A DNA stretch of 64,000 bases from Actinomycetospora succinea (lineage in GTDB: Bacteria > Actinomycetota > Actinomycetes > Mycobacteriales > Pseudonocardiaceae). The notes below the pieces were generated by a model. It searched no databases and was not told where the DNA came from. It saw only the letters and a list, made by a program, of their open reading frames with translations. The position numbers and the translations under genes were made by a program. Positions 47,520 to 55,500 of this stretch are shown in pieces (the stretch's first letter is position 1; the number at the start of each line of letters is the position of its first letter). The stretch covers positions 124,001 through 188,000 of the forward strand of contig NZ_SNYO01000002.1 in the NCBI RefSeq assembly GCF_004363095.1. The letters are read 5' to 3'.

Positions 47520-49415
47520 TCAGACCGCACGTCGCCTCCACGGGTCGCCGGGTGGCGGCTGGGCTTCGCGGCGGCGCCAGGAGTCGATGTCGCGGGGCCA
47601 GCCGGGGTCGGGGGTGTCGGGTTCGGTGTCGCGTTCCCACCAGGGTGGGTCGAGCTCGGGTGAGCGCACCGACCAGCGGTGCCCGGACGGCGAGGTCCAG
47701 GTGATCACGGGCGCGGCGCCGCCGTCGGGGTCGGGTTCGAGCGCCGCGGACCACTGTCCGTGTGTCTTGATGCGGTGGTGTCGTCGGCAGGCCGGTTTGA
47801 GCTTGTCGGCGCGGGTCGGGCCGGTGCCGCCGCCGGGGCGGTGGTGCTCGTAGCGCGCGACGTGGTCGAGGTCGCAGCGTGACGCGGGCACCCGGCAGCC
47901 GGGGGCAGCGCAGGTCATGTCGCGGGCGCGCACGAAGTCCTGCATGGCTGCGGGTGGTCGGTAGCGGCGGGCGTCGAGGTGGGATGCGGTGCCGGTGACC
48001 GGGTCGGTGAACAGTCGCCGCCACCACGCGTCGGGGTTGCTGGCGAGGCGTCGGGCCATGGCGGCGAGGATCGGGCCGTGGCCTTCGAGCTCGCCGGGGC
48101 GATCGGAGAGCCCGGCGAGCACGTCCCACCCGATGGTCACCCGCACCTCGGTGCGCACCGGCGACCGCGTGCCCCGCCGCACTCCACGCACGGGATCACG
48201 CGCGTCGGTCGAGTCGCTGTCGTCGGGCGGGCTCCCGTCGCCGGTCGGCTGGTCGCTGCCAGCCGCGCCATCGCCGGTCCTGCCGTCGCCGGTCGGGTCG
48301 TCGCCGGTCAGGTCGTCGGCGGTCGCGTCGTCGCCGGTCGCGCCGTCAGCGGACGCGCCGTCACCGGTCGCGTCGTCGCCGGTCGCGCCGTCAGCGGACG
48401 CGCCGTCACCGGTCGCGTCGTCGCTGGTCGCGTCGTCACCGGTCCTGCCGTCGTTGGCCGCGTTGTCGCTGGCCGCTCCGTCCCCGGTCGCGCCGTCGCC
48501 AGCCGCGCCGTCGTCAGCCGCGCCGTCGTTCGCCTCGCCGGCTGACCCCACCGGGTCGTCGTGGTCGTCGTCCGGGCAGCAGTCGGGGTCGCAGGGGACG
48601 CCGTGGGCGGCGGCGCCGTCGAGGACCAGGTCGCGGGTGGTGTCACCGCGCTTCTGGACCATGTCGCGCGGGGCGCCGGGGTCGTCGCCGGCCCGGCGGG
48701 CCACGGCGTCGATCACCGAGTACACGCCGCGGGCCTGGTCGGCGGGCAGGCGCAGCTGCAGCACCCCGGTGGCGCCGTGGTCGTCCGACCAGTACCGCAG
48801 GCCGCGCTTGGTCATCGCCTGCTCGGGGCGTCGGCGGATCATGTCCGGCGCCAGGCGGGTGATGATCCGCCGCACCACGTCACGCAGCTGGGTGGGCGTG
48901 CGATCCCGCGGGGTCCGCAACCACAGCTCGGCGTCGACCAGCCGCGCGGTCTCCCGATCGCAGCCCTCGACCTGCTCGAGCACCACCCGCGCGTGACCCA
49001 GGGAGATCCGCCCCTCCTCCAGCGCCGACAGCGTGTGTGGCAGCCGGTCGAGCAGCATCTCGGCCTGGAACACCCGAATCTCACCGGTGCGCGCAGCCAC
49101 CCGCCCCAGCGCGGCGACCTCCATCGCCACCGACTCGGAGATCAGCTCCGCGCGCCCGGCACCACGAACGACGGCCTGGCGCGCCTGCAGGTACTCGGCG
49201 GTCTCGCGGTAGAGCCGCCCGGCCGCCCAGTTCGCCAGCGCCTCGTACCCGGCGAGCCGCTCCGCGGCGTCGTAACCCTCGTCGACCGCGACATCGACCG
49301 GCTCGCACGCCTCCAGCGCGACCGCCAGCTCCGGGCCCGGCGTCCACTGCGACCAGCAGGGTGACGCGGAGGGACGTGGCTCCTCGACCACCGCCGTCCA
49401 CCCGCTGTCGAACAT
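47520..49415 (-). CDS. 13E12/DUF222 HNH endonuclease-like protein
   Basis: 631 residues. DUF222 domain (about 35-290): LAGYEALANWAAGRLYRETA, VFQAEMLLDRLPHTLSALEE, GRISLGHARVVLEQVEGCDR. A long acidic Gly/Ala/Asp/Thr linker follows (about 300-415). The C-terminal HNH region reads CAAPGCRVPASRCDLDHVAR, YEHHRPGGGTGPTRADKLKP, ACRRHHRIKTHGQW. In the HNH core the usual Asn before LxxLCRxHH is Lys (DKLKPACRRHH). The 13E12 family is widespread in actinobacteria and several M. tuberculosis members are SOS-induced. Here a perfect SOS box covers the start codon. Start chosen at ATG 49415 (MFDSGW); GTG 49436 is possible. Confidence 0.92.
   Translation of the reverse strand: MFDSGWTAVVEEPRPSASPCWSQWTPGPELAVALEACEPVDVAVDEGYDAAERLAGYEALANWAAGRLYRETAEYLQARQAVVRGAGRAELISESVAMEVAALGRVAARTGEIRVFQAEMLLDRLPHTLSALEEGRISLGHARVVLEQVEGCDRETARLVDAELWLRTPRDRTPTQLRDVVRRIITRLAPDMIRRRPEQAMTKRGLRYWSDDHGATGVLQLRLPADQARGVYSVIDAVARRAGDDPGAPRDMVQKRGDTTRDLVLDGAAAHGVPCDPDCCPDDDHDDPVGSAGEANDGAADDGAAGDGATGDGAASDNAANDGRTGDDATSDDATGDGASADGATGDDATGDGASADGATGDDATADDLTGDDPTGDGRTGDGAAGSDQPTGDGSPPDDSDSTDARDPVRGVRRGTRSPVRTEVRVTIGWDVLAGLSDRPGELEGHGPILAAMARRLASNPDAWWRRLFTDPVTGTASHLDARRYRPPAAMQDFVRARDMTCAAPGCRVPASRCDLDHVARYEHHRPGGGTGPTRADKLKPACRRHHRIKTHGQWSAALEPDPDGGAAPVITWTSPSGHRWSVRSPELDPPWWERDTEPDTPDPGWPRDIDSWRRREAQPPPGDPWRRRAV
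48262..48545 (-). repeat. Tandem repeat encoding the acidic linker of the 13E12 protein
   Basis: A low-complexity stretch of 15-bp-period repeats encodes pentapeptide units such as GDDAT, GDGAS and ADGAT. A 45-bp unit is repeated exactly in tandem (48321-48365 and 48366-48410) and then begins again. Such exact units are expected to vary in number between strains. It is coding, in frame, and not a CRISPR. Confidence 0.85.
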
Positions 49416-49423
49416 GTGTTCGA
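49408..49423. promoter_or_regulatory. SOS box (LexA site) over the 13E12 start codon
   Basis: TCGAACATGTGTTCGA (plus strand) matches the mycobacterial LexA consensus TCGAAC-N4-GTTCGA exactly; the arms extend to a 9-bp inverted repeat. On the minus strand TATCAT (49424-49429) is a plausible -10 element 7-8 bases before the ATG at 49415, so transcription may start at or near the start codon (leaderless) and LexA would cover it. Confidence 0.85.
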
Positions 49424-49474
49424 TGATACCAGTCACACCGACACCGCGGGGGCGGTTGCCACTAGCGTCGATCC

Positions 49475-50344
49475 ATGTCCTCGCCGCTGCGCCGCGCCAC
49501 CGAGGCGCCGCCCGGACAGGGCCTCGGCCTGATGCGCCTGGGCCACCCCGAGGCGGACGCCGGAGCCGATCCCGTCGCGGTCGTGCACGCCGCCCTCGAC
49601 CACGGCGTGACCGTGCTCGACACCGCCGAGATGTACGGGAACGAGGACCTGGTCGGGCGCGCCGTCGCGGGGCGGCGGGACGAGGTGGTCCTCTGCTCGA
49701 AGTTCGGGGTGCGCTGGGGCGACTCGGGCCGGTTCGACGACTGGAGCGTCCACGCCGACCGCGCCAGCGTGGTGCGCTCCTGCGACGCGAGCCTGTCCCG
49801 CCTGGGCGTCGACCTCATCGACGTCTACTACCTGCACCACCGCAGCGACGAGACCCCGATCGAGGAGACCGTCACCGCCATGGCGCAGCTCGTCGCCGCC
49901 GGCAAGATCCGTGAGATCGGCCTGTCGAACGTGACCGTCGAGGACGTCCGCCGCGCTCACGCCGTCCACCCGGTGAGCGCCCTGCAGGAGCAGTGGTCGC
50001 TCGCGGCCGATGCCGCCGAGGAGTTCCTGCCGGCCGTCGCCGACCTGGACATCGTCCTCGTGGCGCACTCGCCGCTGGGCCACGGTCAGCTCTCGGGCGA
50101 CACCGCGCCCGCCCCGCTCCGTGCGGCCCTGGCGGGACCGGCGGCCCGGCTCGGCGTCACACCGGCCCAGGTCGCGCTCGCCTGGGTCCATCACCAGAGC
50201 CGGCCCGACCGGCCGGTGCTGCCGCTGCCCGGCACCACCAGCCTCGGCCACCTGCGCACGAACATCGAGGCCGCCTCGATCCGGTTGACCGACGACGAGC
50301 TGCGGGCGCTGTCCGTGGCGAGGCTCCGCACCGCGCCGCGGTGA
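49475..50344 (+). CDS. Aldo/keto reductase
   Basis: 289 residues, AKR barrel. The catalytic tetrad is complete: D49, Y54 (TAEMYGN), K76 (CSKFGVR) and H121 (YYLHHR). SLSRLGVDLIDVYYLHHRSD, GKIREIGLSNVTVEDVRRAH and C-terminal LPGTTSLGHLRTNIEAASI are standard. NADPH-dependent carbonyl reduction. Starts with ATG 49475, with TAGCGT 6 bp before it (possible leaderless -10). Divergent from the 13E12 gene across 59 bp. Confidence 0.93.
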   Translation: MSSPLRRATEAPPGQGLGLMRLGHPEADAGADPVAVVHAALDHGVTVLDTAEMYGNEDLVGRAVAGRRDEVVLCSKFGVRWGDSGRFDDWSVHADRASVVRSCDASLSRLGVDLIDVYYLHHRSDETPIEETVTAMAQLVAAGKIREIGLSNVTVEDVRRAHAVHPVSALQEQWSLAADAAEEFLPAVADLDIVLVAHSPLGHGQLSGDTAPAPLRAALAGPAARLGVTPAQVALAWVHHQSRPDRPVLPLPGTTSLGHLRTNIEAASIRLTDDELRALSVARLRTAPR

Positions 50345-50404
50345 CCGCCGAGCCCCGAGCGGCTCGCGCGAATCGGAGTTAGGGTCCGGCCAGCACGTGG
50401 TTGC

Positions 50405-50594
50405 GCCTAGGGTTCCGCCCGCCGCCCGTCATCCAGCCCACAACCAGGGATGGCCGGGGACTGGACCGAGCGGCGCCACGGCCGCCCCCGACCCACGGTC
50501 CGGGCCGGTCGACACCTGACGGGAGAGAAGCCCCGAGGGCTCCTGTTCGACGTGCCCGTTCCCGGACGGGCAGCGACCCCAGGGAGCCTCTCCG
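50405..50594 (+). promoter_or_regulatory. ykkC-family riboswitch candidate
   Basis: The 250 bp leader of the transporter gene carries the ykkC hallmarks in order. CTAGGGTTCCG (50407-50417) matches the ykkC CUAGGGUUCCG box exactly. GGACTGGACCGAG (50458-50470) matches GGACUGGUCCGAG with one change. ACACCTGACGGG followed by AGAGAAGCCCCGAGG (from 50512) parallels ACACGGAGGGA followed by AAAAGCCCGGGAG. Beyond it, TGCCCGT/ACGGGCA (50553-50559/50566-50572) forms a hairpin, and GGCTCC (50538-50543) could pair with GGAGCC (50583-50588), masking the ribosome site AGGGAG before GTG 50595. The family includes guanidine-I, ppGpp and PRPP classes; the ligand is not resolved. Confidence 0.8.
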
Positions 50595-51431
50595 GTGACC
50601 ACCGCAGTCACGGCCCTCGTCCTCCTCGCCGCGGTCCTGCACGCGACGTGGAACGCCGTCGCCCACGGCGTGCCCGACCGTCTCGTGGGGTTCGCCCTGC
50701 TCGGCACCACGTACGTCGTGATCGGCGGGGGCACCGCCCTGGCGCTCGGCCCGCCGCCGACAGATGCCTGGCCCGCGATCCTCACCTCGGCGGCGATCCA
50801 CGTCGTCTACACGCTGCTGCTCTGGTGGAGCTACGAGCTCGGCGAGTTCAGCCAGGTCTACCCGGTGGCGCGCGGGTCGGCGCCGTGGGTGGTCGCGGTG
50901 ATCGAGATCGCGCGCGGCCAACAGATGCCGACGCTCCAGCTCGTCGGGATCGGCGTCATCTCGCTCGGCCTGCTCAGCCTCGCCCTCGACGGCGGCCGGA
51001 TCACCCGGGCGACGCTGCCGGCCCTGGGCGCCGCGCTGGCGACGGGCATCAGCATCGCCGCCTACACGGTCGTCGACGCGACGGCCGTGAGCACGACCCC
51101 GGTGGCCGTCTACGCGGCGTGGATGTTCCTGCTCCAGGGTCCGGTGATGCCGGTGATCGCGCTGGTTCGACGGGGGCGACGGCTGCGCACCCTGAGCCGG
51201 GGAGTCGTCCTCGCCGGCCTCGCCGGCGGCGTCGTCTCCCTCGCCGCGTACGGGCTGGTGCTCGTCGCGCAGACCAGCGGGGCCACGGCCGCGATCGCCG
51301 CCCTGCGCGAGACCAGCATCGTCATCGGCGCGCTGATCGGCTCCGTCTTCCTCGGCGAGCGCTTCGGCCGCGGGCGGGCGATCTCGGCGGCGGTGGTGCT
51401 GGTCGGGATCGTGCTGGTCGACGTCTCCTGA
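50595..51431 (+). CDS. EamA/DMT-superfamily transporter
   Basis: 278 residues, about ten hydrophobic helices in two EamA repeats: LVLLAAVLHATWNAVAHGVP at the N-terminus, SQVYPVARGSAPWVVAVIEI, and LRETSIVIGALIGSVFLGER in the second half. Drug/metabolite exporters. GTG start with AGGGAG upstream, after a ykkC-like riboswitch, so its substrate or signal is probably guanidine, or amino acid/(p)ppGpp related. No neighbour shares the transcript: the methyltransferase is 54 bp away with its own signals. Confidence 0.93.
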   Translation: MTTAVTALVLLAAVLHATWNAVAHGVPDRLVGFALLGTTYVVIGGGTALALGPPPTDAWPAILTSAAIHVVYTLLLWWSYELGEFSQVYPVARGSAPWVVAVIEIARGQQMPTLQLVGIGVISLGLLSLALDGGRITRATLPALGAALATGISIAAYTVVDATAVSTTPVAVYAAWMFLLQGPVMPVIALVRRGRRLRTLSRGVVLAGLAGGVVSLAAYGLVLVAQTSGATAAIAALRETSIVIGALIGSVFLGERFGRGRAISAAVVLVGIVLVDVS

Positions 51432-51484
51432 GCGGCGTAAGGTCATCCGAAATATGAGATCGCATCCCAGATTGTGAGACGAGC

Positions 51485-52282
51485 ATGACGGCCTACAGCC
51501 AAGGGCACGCCGCGAGCGTGCTGGCGTCGCAGACCTGGCGGACGGTCGACAACTCGGCCGCCCACCTCGCGCCGCACCTCACGGCCGGGGCGCGCGTGCT
51601 CGACGTCGGCTGCGGACCGGGGACGATCACCGTTGACCTGGCCCGACGGGTGGCTCCCGGCGACGTGACAGGCCTCGACCCCGACGAGCCGACGCTGGCC
51701 ACGGCCCGGGCGAACGCCGAGGGCGTCGACAACGTCCGCTTCGTGACCGGCGACGCCGACGACCTCCCCGACGGACCCTTCGACGTCGTCCACGCCCACC
51801 AGGTCCTGCTCCACCTCACCGACCCCGTCGCGGCGCTGCGCGAGATGCTCCGCGTGACCCGCCCGGGAGGGATCGTCGCCGCCCGCGAGTGCGACTACGC
51901 CGCCATCGCGATGTGGCCCCACGACCCGCGCCTCGACCGCTGGCTGGCGATCTACCGGGGCGTCGCGCACGCCCACGGCACCGAGCCCGACGCGGGCCGG
52001 CGCCTCATGGCCTGGGCGCACGCCGCCGGCGCGACGGACGTGACCCCGAGCGCGTCGATCTGGTCGTTCGCGACCCCGGACGAACGGGCCTGGTGGGGCG
52101 GGCAGTGGGCCGAGCGGATCGTCGCGTCCACGATCGCCGAGCGCGCCGTCGACGGCGGCTTCGCGACCCGCGCCGAGCTCGACGACATCGCCGACGCCTG
52201 GCGCGCCTGGGCCGCCCACCCCGACGGCTGGTTCAGCATCCCCCACGGCGAGGTGCTGATCAGCGTCGCCCCCCGCCGGTGA
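51485..52282 (+). CDS. Class I SAM-dependent methyltransferase
   Basis: 265 residues. LDVGCGPGTITVDLARRVAP is motif I, VTGLDPDEPTLATARANAEG the acidic loop, and FDVVHAHQVLLHLTDPVAAL, LREMLRVTRPGGIVAARECD motifs II-III of ubiquinone/menaquinone-type methyltransferases. Cytoplasmic; the methyl acceptor is unknown. Starts at ATG 51485, 54 bp after the EamA gene, and convergent with the AraC-type gene. Confidence 0.92.
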   Translation: MTAYSQGHAASVLASQTWRTVDNSAAHLAPHLTAGARVLDVGCGPGTITVDLARRVAPGDVTGLDPDEPTLATARANAEGVDNVRFVTGDADDLPDGPFDVVHAHQVLLHLTDPVAALREMLRVTRPGGIVAARECDYAAIAMWPHDPRLDRWLAIYRGVAHAHGTEPDAGRRLMAWAHAAGATDVTPSASIWSFATPDERAWWGGQWAERIVASTIAERAVDGGFATRAELDDIADAWRAWAAHPDGWFSIPHGEVLISVAPRR

Positions 52283-52331
52283 CCTGCCCGCGGAGCGACG
52301 CAGGAGCACCGCGGGCCGTCGCTTCGGCGGA

Positions 52332-53327
52332 TCAACGACGGAGAGTCGACGACGGCGCCTCCCCGAACCGCCGCCGGTACGCGGCGGCGAAGCGCCCCAG
52401 GTGCGAGAACCCGTGCCGCATGGCGATCGCGGCCACGCCGTCGCCCGGCTCCGCGGCGCGCAGCTCCTCCCGCGCGGCCTCGAGTCGCCGGTCCCGCAGG
52501 TAGGCCATGGGCGTGGTGCCCAGCTCGCGGCGGAAGGCCGCGTACAGCGCCCGCTCGCTGGTGCCCGCGCAGGCGGCGAGGTCGGCGACGGTGAGCGTGC
52601 TGTCGTGCGCGGACTCGACGAGGTCGAGCACCCGGCGCAGCACGCGCCGCGGCGCGGGCGGCGACCGCCGGAAGATCCGGTCCCGGTGGTTGTGGCGCGT
52701 GCCCAGCAGCAGCGCGGTCACCACGGCGTGCTCCACCTCGCCGGACAGCACGGCCGGGACCTGCCCCGGCGAGTGCGCGAGCAGCGCCCGCAGGCTCGCC
52801 ACCGCCCCGACCACGGCCGCCCCGGTGCCGTCGACGTCCAGCCCCGGCTCGAACGCCAGCGGCGCGTCGGGGACGTCCTCGACCAGCGCCCGGAGCCCGC
52901 GCTCGAGCCGCTCGCGCTCGATCGCGACCATGAACTGCTCGGTGCCGGGGCCCCAGCGCATGTCGACGCGGTCGGCGTAGTCGAGGACGACCCCACGCGT
53001 CCGGTCGCCGACGACGCTGTGCCCGGACGCGGCGAACGACACCGCCCCCCGCGGGACGAAGCTGATGGTCACCCACGGGATCGGCGGCGTGCAGGTCACC
53101 GTGACGGGCGACCGGTAGCGCGAGCGCAGCACCCCGACCCCGCCGAGGCGGCGCCAGGACACCGCGGCGTCGAAGTCCTCGACGTCGTCGTCGACGGTCA
53201 TCGCGTGCCCGCACCCGAGGAACTCGATCGTCCGCGAGCGCGCCAGCGCCGGCCGCGAGGTGCGGATGTCGACCGTGGCGGCGCCGAGCTCGGGACGCGC
53301 CAGGTCCTCGGTGAACGCGAGCGACAT
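52332..53327 (-). CDS. AraC family transcriptional regulator
   Basis: 331 residues. The C-terminus has STLTVADLAACAGTSERALY, AAFRRELGTTPMAYLRDRRL and GVAAIAMRHGFSHLGRFAAA, YRRRFGEAPSSTLRR: two helix-turn-helix units of AraC type. The N-terminal 190 residues match an AraC-binding-like domain (SYRSPVTVTCTPPIPWVTIS-type beta-strands). ATG has GAGGAGG upstream. Divergent from the hydrolase+LLM unit across 117 bp, so it probably activates that unit on sensing its substrate. Confidence 0.93.
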   Translation of the reverse strand: MSLAFTEDLARPELGAATVDIRTSRPALARSRTIEFLGCGHAMTVDDDVEDFDAAVSWRRLGGVGVLRSRYRSPVTVTCTPPIPWVTISFVPRGAVSFAASGHSVVGDRTRGVVLDYADRVDMRWGPGTEQFMVAIERERLERGLRALVEDVPDAPLAFEPGLDVDGTGAAVVGAVASLRALLAHSPGQVPAVLSGEVEHAVVTALLLGTRHNHRDRIFRRSPPAPRRVLRRVLDLVESAHDSTLTVADLAACAGTSERALYAAFRRELGTTPMAYLRDRRLEAAREELRAAEPGDGVAAIAMRHGFSHLGRFAAAYRRRFGEAPSSTLRR

Positions 53328-53444
53328 CGACGTCCTCCTCGCACGAGATCCCCTGCAGGAACCGGCCGACGGCGGCGGTCACCGGATCGTGCCGAGCGCG
53401 GCGCACTTCCTAGTGTCCGCAGTCACATCCTGACAGGAGGACCC

Positions 53445-54242
53445 ATGACCGTCACCGACGTCGACCCGGCCACCCCGCCGGTCCAGCGGCGTGCGGCGGG
53501 CAGCGGCGAGATCGCCTACCGCCGCGCCGGGCAGGGCCGCCCGGTGCTGCTCTTGCACTCCGCGGGCGGCGCGAACGAGTGGGGCCCGCTGCAGCTCGGG
53601 CTCACCGGCACCGCCGATCTCATCGCGCCCGACCACCCCGGCTTCGGCCTCTCGGACGACCTCCCCGAGCTGCACACCGTCGACGACCTCGTCTACCACT
53701 ACCTCGACCTGCTCGACGGCCTCGGCCTCGCGCAGGTCGACGTCGTCGGCGTCTCCTTCGGCGGCTGGGTCGCCGCGGAGCTCGCCATGCACTCCCCCGA
53801 GCGCGTGCGCCGCCTCGTCCTCGGGGCCGCGGTCGGCCTGCGCGTCCCCGAGGCGCCGATCGCGGACCTCTTCCTCATGAACCCGCCGCAGCTGATGCGC
53901 GCGCTCTTCCACGACGACGCCCTGGTGTCGGCGGCGCTCGCGGCCGAGCCGACCGCCGACCAGATCCTCGCCACCTACCGCGACCTCGGCGCCCTGGCCC
54001 GCTTCGGCTGGCACCCGTTCCTCAACGACCCGAAGCTCGAGCGCCGCCTGCACCGCATCACCGCGCCGACCCTGGTGCTCGCCGCCGGCGAGGACCGGCT
54101 GGTCCCGCGCGTGCACGCCGAGCGCTACGCCGCCGCCATCCCGGACGCGCGGCTGCGGGTCGTCCCCGACTGCGGGCACGCCATGCACGGCGAGAAGCCG
54201 GCCGAGGTCACCGCCGCCGTCCTCGAGCACCTGGGGAGCTGA
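53445..54242 (+). CDS. Alpha/beta hydrolase
   Basis: 265 residues. Catalytic triad S104 (VGVSFGGWV), D217 (GEDRLVP) and H245 (DCGHAMHGE). LLLHSAGGANEWGPL, then DLIAPDHPGFGLSDDLPELH are typical of esterases and C-C bond hydrolases of the meta-cleavage type. ATG with AGGAGG upstream. The stop is one base before the LLM start, so both are coproduced, probably to oxidise and then hydrolyse a substrate. Which bond it breaks is not clear. Confidence 0.92.
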   Translation: MTVTDVDPATPPVQRRAAGSGEIAYRRAGQGRPVLLLHSAGGANEWGPLQLGLTGTADLIAPDHPGFGLSDDLPELHTVDDLVYHYLDLLDGLGLAQVDVVGVSFGGWVAAELAMHSPERVRRLVLGAAVGLRVPEAPIADLFLMNPPQLMRALFHDDALVSAALAAEPTADQILATYRDLGALARFGWHPFLNDPKLERRLHRITAPTLVLAAGEDRLVPRVHAERYAAAIPDARLRVVPDCGHAMHGEKPAEVTAAVLEHLGS

Positions 54243-54243
54243 G

Positions 54244-55401
54244 ATGAAGGTCAACTTCTTCCACCTGATGCCCTACCCGTACCTGCCCGACGACTTCGAC
54301 GACGTCGAGAAGTACCCCTCGCCGTCGCTGACGTTCTCGAACGCCCACTTCGACCCGGCGATCGGCGTGGACCTCTACCACCGCTACCTCGACGAGCTCG
54401 AGTACGCGGAGACGGTCGGCTTCGACGGGATCGTCGTCAACGAGCACCACCAGTCGGCCTACGGGACGATGCCCTCGCCCAACATCATGGCCGCGGCGCT
54501 GGCCCGCCGGACGAGCCAGGCGACGATCATGGTGCTCGGCAACGCGATCCCGCTGCGCGGCAACCCGCTGCGGGTGGCCGAGGAGATCGCGATGCTGGAC
54601 CACCTCACGAAGGGCCGGCTGCTCTCGGGGTTCGTGCGTGGCATCGGCTGGGAGCACTTCGGCCACAGCATCAACCCCGCCGACTCGCGGTCGCGCTTCA
54701 ACGAGGCCCACGACCTGATCAAGAAGGCGTGGACCGAGCCGGGGCCGTTCAGCTGGTACGGCGAGCACTACGAGTACCGCTACGTCAACATCTGGCCCCG
54801 CCCACTGCAGCAGCCGCACCCGCCGATCGCGGTGCCCGGCGCCGGCAGCCCGGAGACGATGCGGTGGGTGGCCGAGAACCACTACACCTACGTCTCGGTC
54901 TACGCGCCGACCCGCGTCGTGAAGACGTGGTTCGACGGCTACCGCGCCGCGGCCGCGGACCTCGGCTACGTCCCGGAGCCCGAGAAGATCGGGATGGCGC
55001 TGCCGGTCTTCGTCGGCGAGGACGACGCGTCGGCGCACCGCGAGGCGCGCCCGTACGTCGAGTGGCTCTTCCACCGCGGGCTGCGCCAGGGCCTGGAGAT
55101 CGTCTTCCCGCCCGGCTACATGAGCCCCGCGGCCATGAAGGGACTGCTCAAGGCGAACATGAAGGCCTTCCCCGAGCTGTCCTACGAGGAGCTGCTCGAC
55201 CTCGGCTACGTCGTCGTCGGCGGCCCGGAGCAGGTCCGCAACCGGCTCGGCGAGCTGCGCGACGAGCTCGGGTTCGGGCAGCTCATGACCATGCTGACGA
55301 TCGGCGCGATGCCGGCGGAGATGGTCCGGCGCAACACCGACATCTTCGCGACCGAGGTCATCCCGGAGCTGAAGAGGAGCCCGGTGACCGCCTCGCCCTG
55401 A
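54244..55401 (+). CDS. LLM class flavin-dependent monooxygenase (luciferase-like)
   Basis: 385 residues. VNFFHLMPYPYLPDDFDDVE, YAETVGFDGIVVNEHHQSAY, MVLGNAIPLRGNPLRVAEEI, AMLDHLTKGRLLSGFVRGIG and FSWYGEHYEYRYVNIWPRPL match luciferase-like monooxygenases that use reduced FMN and O2. It shares a transcript with the alpha/beta hydrolase gene; the flavin reductase must be supplied elsewhere. A Baeyer-Villiger-type or desulfurising role is possible. Confidence 0.9.
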   Translation: MKVNFFHLMPYPYLPDDFDDVEKYPSPSLTFSNAHFDPAIGVDLYHRYLDELEYAETVGFDGIVVNEHHQSAYGTMPSPNIMAAALARRTSQATIMVLGNAIPLRGNPLRVAEEIAMLDHLTKGRLLSGFVRGIGWEHFGHSINPADSRSRFNEAHDLIKKAWTEPGPFSWYGEHYEYRYVNIWPRPLQQPHPPIAVPGAGSPETMRWVAENHYTYVSVYAPTRVVKTWFDGYRAAAADLGYVPEPEKIGMALPVFVGEDDASAHREARPYVEWLFHRGLRQGLEIVFPPGYMSPAAMKGLLKANMKAFPELSYEELLDLGYVVVGGPEQVRNRLGELRDELGFGQLMTMLTIGAMPAEMVRRNTDIFATEVIPELKRSPVTASP

Positions 55402-55500
55402 CCCGTTACACGCGGCAACGAGCGCGCAGTCCGGAGGCAATCACCCCGCAACGAGCCCCGCACATCGTGAGGAGGAAGCCGAGCGACGCGGGGAGCGATC

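Noticed and set aside
48262..48545. Repeat array that could be taken for a CRISPR
   Set aside because: The units are in-frame 15-bp codon repeats in the linker of the 13E12 protein, contiguous and without unique spacers.
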